A stretch of DNA of 43,299 nucleotides from Paenibacillus sp. PastM-3 (GTDB lineage Bacteria > Bacillota > Bacilli > Paenibacillales > Paenibacillaceae), in NCBI RefSeq assembly GCF_029893965.1, contig NZ_JARXXP010000038.1, positions 1 through 43,299 of the forward strand. Reading direction: 5' to 3'. Both the position numbers and the translations under genes were made by a program. Below the pieces are notes generated by a model that worked only from the letters and a program-made list of their open reading frames with translations, did no database searches and had not been told where the DNA came from. Shown here one piece after another: positions 6,719 to 14,328 of this stretch. Each line of letters begins with the position of its first letter. Within the stretch, counting starts at the first letter, position 1.

Positions 6719-7852
6719 TTACTTTATAGTAGCTAATGATTCATTTTGCAAAGCGTCCAGAGCATCAGCAGCATCTGACTGGGTGTTGGGCAGTAAATGA
6801 CCATAAGTATCCATGGTAAATGCCACCGAGGTATGTCCCAACCGCTCTGATATTGCTTTGAGTGGGACCTTTATCTTAATCAGGAACGCAACATGAGTAT
6901 GCCGCAGATCATAGAAGGCAATATGAGGAGCTTCATATTTTTTAAGCTGCCTATCCCACATCCGTTGAATATTTCGCATAGTAGCCGGTCCGCCGAAGTC
7001 CGTACACACTACAAGATCGTTGTTTTGATACTTTTCGCCAAGGAGCAGTCGCTCTTGCAAAATGAAAGACCTGTGTTCCTTTAGAGCTTCGATTAATGAG
7101 GCTGATAATGCTATAGATCTGACACTTGAGGTTGTTTTAGCACCCTTTTTAATGCGACGCTTCTTAGTGACTGTCTGTTGTATGATCAGTGTTTTTTCAT
7201 CAAAATTTAGATCTGCCCAACGCAAGCCTAAAATTTCTCCAGGTCGCATTCCTGTCATGAGCGCAATATAAGTTGCGATCCAGTAGCGGCTCTTCCCTTT
7301 GGTCTTGTCGGCGAAGTCAAAGGCAAACTCCGGGGTCCATATAGGGCGAATATTCTTGGTAACCCGAGGCTTGTCAACAGCACTGCAAGGATTATATTCA
7401 ATCAGCTTCTTCTTAACAGCGTCATTCAAGCATGTATTTACATTAGAGAATGCTCTTTTCACAGACCATTCGCCAAGCTCCTTTTCTTCAATCATATAAG
7501 TAATAAAATCATCAATATGCTGGGCGTTCAACTTGGAGACTGGAATATGACCTAATGCCGGCTTTATATAAAGTCTAATATTGTTTTCATACAGTTCCCT
7601 TGTCTCAGGTGAAATATTGCGTTTGTTCTTACACCAATCACTTATGAAGTCCCCAAACGGAGTTTTTTGAGGTTCAAAGTAGGTTCCATTCTTAAGCTGT
7701 GTTTTACGCTCCGCCTCAGCGGCCTCAGCTTCTTTCTTTGTTCTAAACCCCCGCTCTTTTTCGCGACCACGCACACCATTCGTGATGGTGCCATTATAAA
7801 ATGAGTAGTACCACGGGTTCTTTTTAATACTCTTATCCTTATATACGCCCAC
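6719..7852 (-). CDS. int: Tyrosine recombinase, phage integrase
   Basis: The protein has 377 residues, typical for Tn916/phage-type integrases. The N-terminal arm-binding segment (about residues 3-60) has the 'Y.S.Y.G....G...R..GF.TKKEA..A' pattern. A SAM-like core-binding domain spans about 65-165 and the catalytic domain 175-365. Catalytic residues are R203 (TGMRPGEILGLRW), R317 in 'FYDLRHTH', H340 in 'RLGH' and the nucleophile Y350 in 'MDTYGH'. The usual His of the HxxR box is Tyr314. The start is a GTG with GGAGG seven bases upstream. It probably integrates and excises this element; the excisionase-like gene at 4880 may be its partner. Confidence 0.95.
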   Translation of the reverse strand: MGVYKDKSIKKNPWYYSFYNGTITNGVRGREKERGFRTKKEAEAAEAERKTQLKNGTYFEPQKTPFGDFISDWCKNKRNISPETRELYENNIRLYIKPALGHIPVSKLNAQHIDDFITYMIEEKELGEWSVKRAFSNVNTCLNDAVKKKLIEYNPCSAVDKPRVTKNIRPIWTPEFAFDFADKTKGKSRYWIATYIALMTGMRPGEILGLRWADLNFDEKTLIIQQTVTKKRRIKKGAKTTSSVRSIALSASLIEALKEHRSFILQERLLLGEKYQNNDLVVCTDFGGPATMRNIQRMWDRQLKKYEAPHIAFYDLRHTHVAFLIKIKVPLKAISERLGHTSVAFTMDTYGHLLPNTQSDAADALDALQNESLATIK

Positions 7853-8283
7853 TGATGTTCCTCCATCCTCAAATACTGATTAACACCAAATTAGCACCAA
7901 TTCCCTAAAAAAGCAAGTTCACAGGCTGTTAAAACCCTTATAAATCAACGTTTATTTCATAGAGGTAAATACCCTTCAATGGTGTCACCCCTCCTTGCCC
8001 TGGGTTTGTTTGGTATAACAAGGTAAAGGGATACAGTCAAAACATACTATGTATGCGCAATGTCAATGGTGCTGTTACAGACCCAAAATGGGCGGGGGCA
8101 AATGTCCCGTCAGGGACAGGCTGAGTATGAACGATGCCGCAAATGGCCGGAGACTCCCGTCACACCATGCCAAAACACTCCTTTAACAATAATAAAGTAT
8201 TTATTATCATTACTTTTTTATTGTATAACGATAAATACTATGGTAAGTTATTATCAAAATTACTCATAAGTGAGGGGCTTGTT
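7853..8283. other. Intergenic region at the probable element/chromosome boundary
   Basis: No convincing gene is seen. The stretch holds tandem 11-mers next to the integrase (7879-7900), a TGTCCC-GTCA-GGGACA hairpin at 8103-8118, and an AT-rich upstream region for the gene at 8284 in which AGTATTTAT and ATAAATACT form a loose inverted repeat (about 8195-8240). The attachment site probably lies here. An open frame starting at 8134 merges into the real gene at 8284. Confidence 0.5.
7879..7900. repeat. Tandem 11-mers upstream of integrase, possible arm-type sites
   Basis: ATTAACACCAA (7879-7889) is followed directly by ATTAGCACCAA (7890-7900), one mismatch. Tandem 10-11 base repeats beside a tyrosine integrase gene are a common form of arm-type binding site for its N-terminal domain. 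This is inference from position. Confidence 0.5.
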
Positions 8284-8766
8284 ATGGAACGTGGATCAAC
8301 ACTTTTTTTGAAGGCGGCGCTTATTCTTATCAGTATCCCTGTGCTGGCCTTGTGTATCTTTGCGGTGCCGGAGATTGCGGAGTTTGCAGCGGAATTGTAT
8401 CCGGATCATGCTTATCTGAGGGTTCTTGTCCTGCTCGATTTATATGCATCGGTGCTCCCCTTCTACTTCGCGCTGTATCAGGCGTTCAAGCTGTTAAGCT
8501 ACATCGACCGGAACAAGGCGTTCTCGGAGCTGTCCGTGCGGGCCTTAAAGCTGATCAAGTACTGTGCCCTGGCCTTCAGCGGGGTATATGTACTGGGAAT
8601 GCCGCTCTTTTATCTGCTGGCGGAGAGGGATGATGCTCCGGGCATTATCGTCATCGGGATGGTGCTGATTTTTGCCGGGATGGTGATTGCCTTCTTCGCT
8701 GCCGTTCTCCAGAAGCTGCTTAAAGAAGCGATTGAACTAAAATCAGAGATTGACCTGACGGTCTGA
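8284..8766 (+). CDS. DUF2975 family membrane protein
   Basis: The protein has 160 residues and four predicted membrane helices: about residues 8-30, 45-68, 90-110 and 120-145. The pattern 'YLRVLVLLDLYASVLPFYFALYQAFKLLSYIDRNKAFSE' is typical of DUF2975. The family regularly occurs as a pair with a YozG-like Cro/CI regulator, as here, where the regulator follows directly. The ATG at 8284 has GAGGGG six bases upstream. Function is unknown; a membrane sensor or partner for the small regulator is often assumed. Confidence 0.88.
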   Translation: MERGSTLFLKAALILISIPVLALCIFAVPEIAEFAAELYPDHAYLRVLVLLDLYASVLPFYFALYQAFKLLSYIDRNKAFSELSVRALKLIKYCALAFSGVYVLGMPLFYLLAERDDAPGIIVIGMVLIFAGMVIAFFAAVLQKLLKEAIELKSEIDLTV

Positions 8767-8776
8767 GGTGACGACA

Positions 8777-8995
8777 ATGGCGATAATCGTAAACATTGAT
8801 GTGATGCTGGCTAAGCGGAAAATGAGCGTAACCGAGCTGTCGGAGCGGGTGGGCATTACGATGGCCAACCTGTCCATTCTCAAGAACGGCAAAGCCAAGG
8901 CAGTGCGGCTCTCCACCCTGGAGGCGATATGCAAGGCCCTTGACTGCCAGCCCGGAGATTTGCTTGAGTATAGAAGTGACGATAAGACCCTGTGA
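8777..8995 (+). CDS. YozG-like Cro/CI transcriptional regulator
   Basis: This 72-residue protein consists almost wholly of an HTH_26/HTH_3 domain: 'MLAKRKMSVTELSERVGITMANLSILKNGKAKAVRLSTLEAICKALDCQPGDLLEY'. The recognition helix is around 'MANLSILKNG'. It is co-transcribed with the DUF2975 gene, and its AGGTG lies just after that gene's TGA. I prefer the ATG at 8777 over a GTG at 8768 because the latter is inside the ribosome binding site. It probably autoregulates the two-gene unit. A bidirectional terminator follows. Confidence 0.88.
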   Translation: MAIIVNIDVMLAKRKMSVTELSERVGITMANLSILKNGKAKAVRLSTLEAICKALDCQPGDLLEYRSDDKTL

Positions 8996-9007
8996 TACAC
9001 ACAAATA

Positions 9008-9048
9008 AAAGACCGCAGCTCCGGAGGCTTTCCGGGTTTGCGGTCTTT
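9008..9048. terminator. Bidirectional terminator between convergent genes
   Basis: Arms AAAGACCGCA and TGCGGTCTTT (10 bp) with an inner CCGGA/TCCGG pairing. A-tract and T-tract lie on either side, so it serves both the YozG-like gene (plus) and the small gene at 9099 (minus). Confidence 0.85.
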
Positions 9049-9098
9049 CGCTGTAACGCGTTACTTGCGTAATATTTATCTATCTGCTGAAGCCGGTA

Positions 9099-9284
9099 TC
9101 AGTGGTAAATAATAGACTTGATCCGGGATTGTTCCTCATAAGTGAGCGGGCTAACCGGCTGCGGTGTGTGCAAATGACGCTGTACGGTATACTCCATGTT
9201 CAGATAATCATCCTCCCCGGATGCTACCTCCGGCTGCCAGTATCCAATGACCCGGTTCTTTAGTTCCTTCAGTACTTCCAGCAT
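9099..9284 (-). CDS. Small hypothetical protein, 61 residues
   Basis: The protein begins MLEVLKELKNRVIGYWQPEV and ends near 'SPLTYEEQSRIKSIIYH'. No family is recognised. It is supported by a consensus ribosome binding site (AAGGAGG), a good sigma-A promoter at 9346-9373 and a terminator. I choose the ATG at 9284, nine bases after GGAGG; an ATG at 9293 directly abuts the GGAGG. The soluble, mostly helical sequence with a terminal Tyr-His gives no hint of function. Confidence 0.7.
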   Translation of the reverse strand: MLEVLKELKNRVIGYWQPEVASGEDDYLNMEYTVQRHLHTPQPVSPLTYEEQSRIKSIIYH

Positions 9285-9345
9285 TGCGTTCATCCTCCTT
9301 GAGCGATGAAATCATAATTTGCATCCCTTTATTGGTTACGCTTTC

Positions 9346-9373
9346 ATTATAACATATTTCACGTCTGTGTCCA
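9346..9373 (-). promoter_or_regulatory. Sigma-A promoter of the small gene at 9099
   Basis: On the minus strand TGGACA (9373-9368), a 16-base spacer and a perfect TATAAT (9351-9346). It lies 60 bases upstream of the start codon. Confidence 0.7.
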
Positions 9374-9719
9374 CTGGTAAAAGACATTATTTAACGGATT
9401 TTATCCGATAACATGCTAATTTTAAAGGTTTATGTGCTCTATTCGAGGATTATTGTATTCGTGGTAAGGACACCATTTTGCAGTGTAACAATCCTGTGCC
9501 TGTGCGCAAAATAACCTTTGTAAACGGTCAACCGAAAGTGCTGGCTCCTCTCTCTTACCGCAGAGCATATGAACAACAGCCGGGAGCTTAAAGTCCTGCT
9601 TGCATCCTGAGGCAATATGTTTTATTCTGATTATGAAAATAATTTTCCTATAAAAGATTATATTCATAAAAATAATTTCAGTGGTTAATTCAATTTGAGA
9701 TCATGATACAGAAAAGAAG
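9374..9719. other. Intergenic region upstream of the nag operon
   Basis: About 345 bases, AT-rich in the last 100. An 81-codon minus-strand frame (9422-9667) has no ribosome binding site and is discounted. The promoter of the rpiR-nagBA operon must lie in the final 100 bases, but I see no clear -35/-10 pair. Confidence 0.5.
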
Positions 9720-10607
9720 GTGGAGCTATTGTCTCCTATACTGCATGCCCTGGAGCATGAGCAGGCAAGCTTCTCCCTGATGGAGCGCAGGCTGGCGGAC
9801 CGTATTTTATCCTCCCCCAGTGAGATCGTTCATATGGGAATCACGGAGCTGGCTGAACAGTGCGGGGTTAGTCCCGCTACCATTACTCGTTTTTGCAAGG
9901 TGCTGCATTTCAAGGGCTTTCCCGATTTCAAAGTCAAGCTGGCGGCAGAGATTGCCCATGGCGACGCCTCCCCGCAGGACGGCGGCTCCTCTTATCAGGA
10001 TATTGTCGCCGGAAACCCGCTGTCCGTCATCGTTGAAGCGATGCAGGCCAATCACCTGACCTCAATCCGGGACACCACTACACTGCTTGATCTGGAGCGG
10101 CTGCAGAGTGCGGTTGATCTGCTCTGCAATGCCCGCCGCGTGGATCTGTACGGGATGGCCACCTCTTCGATTGTCGCTCAGGATTTCTATCAGAAGCTGG
10201 TGCGCATAGGGGTGAATTGCACTGCTTTTGCCGATTCGCATATGCAGATTACTTCCGCTTCCTCACTCGCCAAGGGTGATGTGGCTTTTGCCGTCTCCTA
10301 TTCCGGGGAAACACCGGAGACGATTGATGCCTTAAGCTGTGCCAAGGCCAGCGGCGCTTCTACCATTTCGCTTACTTCTTACGGCAGCAGTACTCTGGCT
10401 AAACTGGCCGACATCCCCTTGTTCTCCTCCTCACTGGAGCAGGGCATGCGCCGGGGCGATATGGCTTCACGGATCGCGCAGCTGCATATCATTGATATTC
10501 TGTTCACCGGCATGGTCAGTACCCGGTTCGGGGACTTCATCCCCAAGCTGGAGCAGTCTTATCTGAACGTCCAACATTACCGACATAAACGGGGAGGTCA
10601 ATCCTAA
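9720..10607 (+). CDS. MurR/RpiR family transcriptional regulator
   Basis: The protein has 295 residues. An N-terminal HTH_6 domain (residues about 1-77) has the family pattern 'SFSLMERRLADRILSSP', 'ITELAEQCGVSPATITRFCKVLHFKGFPDFKV'. A C-terminal SIS domain (about 125-255) has 'VDLYGMATSSIVAQDF' and 'GDVAFAVSYSGETPETI', which bind phosphosugars. It is the first gene of an operon with nagB and nagA, so it probably senses an amino-sugar phosphate and controls GlcNAc use. Start choices are GTG 9720 or TTG 9729 (AAGGTGGAG just upstream). Its TAA overlaps the nagB ATG. Confidence 0.93.
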   Translation: MELLSPILHALEHEQASFSLMERRLADRILSSPSEIVHMGITELAEQCGVSPATITRFCKVLHFKGFPDFKVKLAAEIAHGDASPQDGGSSYQDIVAGNPLSVIVEAMQANHLTSIRDTTTLLDLERLQSAVDLLCNARRVDLYGMATSSIVAQDFYQKLVRIGVNCTAFADSHMQITSASSLAKGDVAFAVSYSGETPETIDALSCAKASGASTISLTSYGSSTLAKLADIPLFSSSLEQGMRRGDMASRIAQLHIIDILFTGMVSTRFGDFIPKLEQSYLNVQHYRHKRGGQS

Positions 10608-11338
10608 TGAACATTCTTAAATTCAAGAGCCAGGAAGATTTCGCAGAAACCGGTGCCAATCTGATCGTCAGCCTGCTGCAGAGCAATCCCAGAGCCGTAC
10701 TCGGCCTTGCTACCGGCAGCTCTCCGGTCACTGTCTATGCCAGACTGGTCGAGATGCACCGTAAAGGGCTGGTCAGCTTTGCCAAAGCATCCTCTTATAA
10801 TCTGGATGAATATGTGGGCTTGCCTGAAGACCATCCGCAGAGCTACCGCAGCTTCATGAACGAGCATCTGTTCAACCATGTCGATATCGACCTTGCCCGT
10901 ACCCATGTGCCCAACGGCAATGCGCCGGATCTTGCAGCCGAATGTCTGGCTTATGACCGGATGCTGGAGGATAACGGCCCGGTTGACCTGCAGATTCTCG
11001 GCATCGGGAGCAACGGCCACATCGGCTTCAATGAGCCGGATGCCAGCCTCAGCAGCGGCACACATGTAGTGGATCTGCTGGAAGAAACCCGGGAAGCCAA
11101 TGCCCGCTTCTTCGACAAGCTCGAGGATGTGCCCCGCCAGGCGGTGACCATGGGGATCGGCGGCATCCTCAAAGCACGGCAGATTGTTCTGCTGGTGCGC
11201 GGCGAAGAGAAGGCAGAAGCGGTCCGTAACGCACTGGAGGGTCCGATTACGACCCAGTGTCCGGCCTCACTCCTGCAGAGCCATCCGAATGTTGTCGTTC
11301 TGCTGGACGAAGGAGCTGCCAAATGGCTGAAATCATGA
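10607..11338 (+). CDS. nagB: Glucosamine-6-phosphate deaminase
   Basis: This 243-residue enzyme matches the usual Bacillus NagB length. It converts glucosamine-6-phosphate to fructose-6-phosphate and ammonia in the cytoplasm. Visible motifs are the phosphate loop 'LGLATGSSP' (residues 32-40), 'YNLDEYVGL' with the catalytic Asp67, and 'LGIGSNGHIGFNEP' (131-144) with the active-site His138. The ATG at 10607 overlaps the previous stop (TAATG), with GGGGAGG nine bases upstream. It overlaps nagA by 16 bases, so the three genes form a tight operon. Confidence 0.97.
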   Translation: MNILKFKSQEDFAETGANLIVSLLQSNPRAVLGLATGSSPVTVYARLVEMHRKGLVSFAKASSYNLDEYVGLPEDHPQSYRSFMNEHLFNHVDIDLARTHVPNGNAPDLAAECLAYDRMLEDNGPVDLQILGIGSNGHIGFNEPDASLSSGTHVVDLLEETREANARFFDKLEDVPRQAVTMGIGGILKARQIVLLVRGEEKAEAVRNALEGPITTQCPASLLQSHPNVVVLLDEGAAKWLKS

Positions 11339-12525
11339 CAGAAACAGAAGTCTCCGGACAGCTGCTCTATGGCAAGGTGCTGTCGCCGGCCGGCCTGATA
11401 GCAGATGGCGTCGTTGCCGTCTCAGGAGAACAGATCCATTACGCAGGTGAAGCCGCCTGGCTGCCTGATGCCTATGCTAATTGGCCGGCTAACGGTCAAG
11501 GACAGGGCGGCCTGCTGATTCCCGGATTCGTCGATGTGCATGTGCACGGAGGAGCCGGTTACGACTTCATGTACAGTGACAGCCGTGCGCTGGATACGAT
11601 TACCCGCTTCCATGCCTCGCAGGGAACCACTACGATGCTGGCTACTACGATGACCGCTTCCAAGCCGGATATCGACCGGGTGCTGGCGGAGGTGGACGCC
11701 TACCGCACAGCCGGGATGCCTTACGCTCGTGTAGCCGGTGTCCATCTGGAGGGACCGTTCATTAGCCAGAAATGGCCGGGTGCGCAGAATCCCGAACACA
11801 TCGTCCCGGCCAATATCGGATGGCTGGAGGCATGGGAGCAGCAGTATCCCGGACTGATCCGTCAGGTAACGCTTGCGCCGGAACGCGAAGGAGCGCTGGA
11901 AGCCATCTCCTGGCTGCGCAAGCATGGTATAACGGCTGCCTTGGGACATACCAATGCCACTTTCGAGGAGGTTATCGCTGCTGCTGATGCCGGGTTGAAC
12001 CAGGCCGTGCATATGTACAATGCGATGACACCGCTGCATCACCGCAAGCCCGGGACAGCCGGAGCGGTAATGTTCGACGACCGGATCCGGGCGGAGATTA
12101 TTGCCGACGGCATCCATGTCCATCCCGCAGCGATCCGGATTGTAACCCGGCTCAAAAATAATGCCAATCTGCTGCTGATTACCGACGCGATGTCCGCAAC
12201 CGGGCTGGACGACGGTGAATATACGATCGGCGATCTGCCCGTCATGGTCAGCGGCGGCGTAGCTACCCTGAAGGAGCATCCTGAGTCGCTGGCCGGAAGC
12301 ACCCTGACCATGATCCGCGGCTTCCGCTATCTGGTTCAGGAAGTCGGGCTCAGTCTGGAGGAGGCCTCACAGGCAGCCAGCCTTACGCCGGCTATATCGC
12401 TGGGGCTGCAGCGCACCATCGGTACGCTGGAGGCCGGCAAACGCGGCGACATCCTGCGGCTCGATGACCAGCTTAATCTGCACGGGGTATGGATTAACGG
12501 TCGTGAGATTACAGCTATAGATTAA
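11323..12525 (+). CDS. nagA: N-acetylglucosamine-6-phosphate deacetylase
   Basis: This 400-residue amidohydrolase releases acetate from GlcNAc-6-phosphate to feed NagB. The metal-binding 'IPGFVDVHVHGG' (residues 66-77), 'GVHLEGPFIS', 'ALGHTNATFEE', 'QAVHMYNAMTPLHHRKPG' and the catalytic 'LLITDAMSATG' are all present. The ATG at 11323 has AGGAG seven bases upstream inside nagB; earlier in-frame codons lack one. No GlcNAc transport gene is seen alongside. A strong terminator follows the stop codon. Confidence 0.97.
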   Translation: MAEIMTETEVSGQLLYGKVLSPAGLIADGVVAVSGEQIHYAGEAAWLPDAYANWPANGQGQGGLLIPGFVDVHVHGGAGYDFMYSDSRALDTITRFHASQGTTTMLATTMTASKPDIDRVLAEVDAYRTAGMPYARVAGVHLEGPFISQKWPGAQNPEHIVPANIGWLEAWEQQYPGLIRQVTLAPEREGALEAISWLRKHGITAALGHTNATFEEVIAAADAGLNQAVHMYNAMTPLHHRKPGTAGAVMFDDRIRAEIIADGIHVHPAAIRIVTRLKNNANLLLITDAMSATGLDDGEYTIGDLPVMVSGGVATLKEHPESLAGSTLTMIRGFRYLVQEVGLSLEEASQAASLTPAISLGLQRTIGTLEAGKRGDILRLDDQLNLHGVWINGREITAID

Positions 12526-12531
12526 ATACGC

Positions 12532-12561
12532 AGCGGTCCCCGGTTCTTTCCGGGGACCGCT
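12532..12561 (+). terminator. Terminator of the nag operon
   Basis: A perfect 12-bp stem (AGCGGTCCCCGG / CCGGGGACCGCT) with a six-base loop, followed by GTTCTACTT, starts seven bases beyond the nagA stop. Confidence 0.85.
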
Positions 12562-12634
12562 GTTCTACTTATTAATGCGGCATGCGGTATACCTAGCCCC
12601 AGGCCTAAGCCCAACCAGCATAGCACCATACTGC

Positions 12635-12722
12635 TCCACATCACATCACACCGCACCACATGCGCCACATCACGCTCCGTACCACATCACACCGTAACAC
12701 ATCACACCGCACCGCACCACAG
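12635..12722. repeat. CAC-rich low-complexity tract
   Basis: About 88 bases built from overlapping CACATCACAC, CACCGCACCA and similar words, almost free of G on the plus strand. It has no open frame with a start signal. It may have arisen by slippage. Confidence 0.75.
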
Positions 12723-12823
12723 GTAACTTTAACTGCATTTGAGAGACTGTCGATAAATTCCGCTACTCTTTGTCTCAGATCAATTTTCTTTTAAGAGTTC
12801 AAGGATTTCAGCAATCACCATGC

Positions 12824-12878
12824 AAAAAAAAAAAAAAAAAAAGGAATGCCCGCAGACTATGTCTGTAGAACATTCCTT
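12824..12878 (-). terminator. Terminator with 19-base T-tract
   Basis: On the minus strand AAGGAATG and CATTCCTT form the outer stem and ACAGAC/GTCTGC an inner stem, followed by 19 consecutive T. This is an unusually long tract. It would serve a transcript from the YhcN-like gene at 13242 or an RNA within 12880-13241. Confidence 0.75.
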
Positions 12879-13164
12879 ATTTAGGGGATACCTCTAAATC
12901 CGCCCTTTTAGCCTCACCGGCTGAAATCAAAGGCATTTATGTCCTTCATTCCGTCCATTTAGCAAGAAAATAGAACGGATACAATCTCATCGGATTAAAC
13001 TCCCTGCTATTGTATAGAATACAACAGAACACGTATTTATCCTTTGCCCTGAGATAACGATAACCAGGTTACTTTTACGCCTGTCCGGCATGACAGCTGA
13101 ACATAATAATGAACCGGCGGTGCAGCGGACCTCATTCTTGTCCGTGTACAGCCGGTTGCGTTTG

Positions 13165-13235
13165 GCTAGTGCAGTTACGCTACGATTCACTTTTGCAATC
13201 ACTTTCAGCTAGTGCAGTTACTTTCCGCTACTGCA
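13165..13235. repeat. Iterated GCTAGTGCAGTTAC words
   Basis: The 14-mer occurs exactly at 13165-13178 and 13208-13221, and a diverged GCTACTGCAG follows at about 13227. The sequence is noncoding and sits directly after the 3' end of the YhcN-like gene. It looks like a dispersed intergenic repeat of this genus. Confidence 0.6.
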
Positions 13236-13241
13236 GCGGCC

Positions 13242-14183
13242 TTAATACCCGCTGCGCGTAGGGAAGATACGCTCCACCATTGTGCCGAATTCTTTCGCAA
13301 AACCCTTTAGCGGGTGGCCCGCACGGGCTTCCCGGGCATAATAGTCAGCCCGCTCCACAAAGTCCGGGTTAGCTGACACGTAGACGTTTTTGATCGACGG
13401 GTTAACCTTTTTAACCTCGGCGGCAATCCGGTCCTTCATCTCGCTGGTTACATCATCGCTAGTGTTCATCCGGTAATTGTTGTTAGGAGCAACGCTGCGG
13501 ATTCCGATTCCGCTGCCCACGCTGTCGTCAATATCCCGCTTCATCCGGGTTCCGTCCGTGAAATTGCTGCCGGACAGGATACCGTTTCCTCCGTTACCCG
13601 GATAAGCCTGAGGATCCGTCATCCCGGTTCCCCCGACCGTTCCAGTGCCAGTCAGGCTCTTGGGAACTCCGTCCATGGAACCTCCCATACCCGTTACACC
13701 CGGTGTACCGGTTACACTGCCACGGCCGCTGGTTCTATACCCGTTATCCATGCTGCCTGCTCCGCCTGTCGTATGCCCCTTATCCATGCCACCCATATTG
13801 CCCGCACGCGGCAGAATACCGGAAGCATGGCCGGCGTCATAGCTGTAAGAACGATAATTGCGGGTGCCGATGTTACGCGGCTTGCCGTTGGTATCGTCAA
13901 GCTTGACGGCAACATAGGCGCTTCTCCCGACCAGCATGACATTGGCTGATTTTACCTCCGGCATGGCCGAGATATGGTCGGCAAGCTCCTGGCTCATCTC
14001 CATTTTGTCATAGGTATTGCCCCGCACCGCATTCGTCTGAATCCGGCCGCCGTTATTTCCCTTTACACTGTTCGTATGCACATTGTTACTGTCCGCCGAA
14101 TGATTTGCTCCGCAGCCGGTAAGACTGACCATTCCGAGGAGCAGCGCGGCCGAAACGGATGTGCTAAGCCTTGAACGCAACAT
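13242..14183 (-). CDS. YhcN/YlaJ family sporulation lipoprotein
   Basis: The protein has 313 residues. The N-terminal signal peptide ends in a lipobox (S-L-T-G-C, Cys24), so it is a lipoprotein. The YhcN/YlaJ domain is split. The first part is 'MEMSQELADHISAMPEVKSANVMLVGRSAYVAVKLDD' and the second is 'IAAEVKKVNPSIKNVYVSANPDFVERADYYAREARAG', ending 'GTMVERIFPTRSGY'. Between them lies about 110 residues of Gly/Ser/Thr/Met-rich low complexity with GTGG- and GSMD-like repeats, longer than in family members I know. I use the ATG at 14183 (GGAAGGTGAATTC upstream) rather than one 45 bases earlier. It is likely a forespore or spore inner-membrane lipoprotein. Confidence 0.9.
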   Translation of the reverse strand: MLRSRLSTSVSAALLLGMVSLTGCGANHSADSNNVHTNSVKGNNGGRIQTNAVRGNTYDKMEMSQELADHISAMPEVKSANVMLVGRSAYVAVKLDDTNGKPRNIGTRNYRSYSYDAGHASGILPRAGNMGGMDKGHTTGGAGSMDNGYRTSGRGSVTGTPGVTGMGGSMDGVPKSLTGTGTVGGTGMTDPQAYPGNGGNGILSGSNFTDGTRMKRDIDDSVGSGIGIRSVAPNNNYRMNTSDDVTSEMKDRIAAEVKKVNPSIKNVYVSANPDFVERADYYAREARAGHPLKGFAKEFGTMVERIFPTRSGY

Positions 14184-14328
14184 GAATTCACCTTCCATCT
14201 CTCGAATGTTATGTGTGCAGCGTAACATTTTTTAGAATGCCCTCTAAAGGAGCGGCTATGCTGAAAATTATTAGGAGCAACACAATCAAGGAGAGCTAAG
14301 ATGAACGAGATCCATGCTGTAAAATTAT

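Larger units (their letters stand above)
1..7900. mobile_element. Right part of a prophage or phage satellite
   Basis: The block runs from the left window edge to just beyond the integrase. It contains a portal protein, a DUF6148-type protein, both terminase subunits and a tyrosine recombinase, all on the minus strand, plus small accessory genes. Host-type genes begin at 8284. The left end lies outside the window. The right boundary is not resolved; I place it after the tandem 11-mers upstream of the integrase, but it could lie anywhere up to 8283. No repressor, replication or lysis gene is visible here, so a decayed prophage or a capsid-forming satellite are both possible. Confidence 0.8.
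12562..13241. other. Long intergenic region with several repeats and a poly-T terminator
   Basis: No convincing gene lies in these 680 bases. The region contains a CAC-rich low-complexity tract (12635-12722), a terminator with a 19-base homopolymer (12824-12878) and iterated GCTAGTGCAGTTAC words near its right end. A 71-codon minus frame (12987-13202) has no ribosome binding site and partly reads repeat sequence. Confidence 0.6.

Noticed and set aside
8134..8283. N-terminal extension of the DUF2975 protein
   Set aside because: The family starts at the ATG at 8284, which has its own GAGGGG; the extension is low-complexity AT-rich sequence.
9422..9667. 81-codon minus-strand frame upstream of the nag operon
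   Set aside because: No ribosome binding site, an unlikely mix of residues and no recognisable domain.
12635..12722. Possible CRISPR-like array
   Set aside because: The words overlap irregularly and there are no constant repeats with unique spacers or cas genes.
12987..13202. 71-codon minus-strand frame
   Set aside because: Begins within the GCTAGTGCAGTTAC repeat region and lacks a ribosome binding site.
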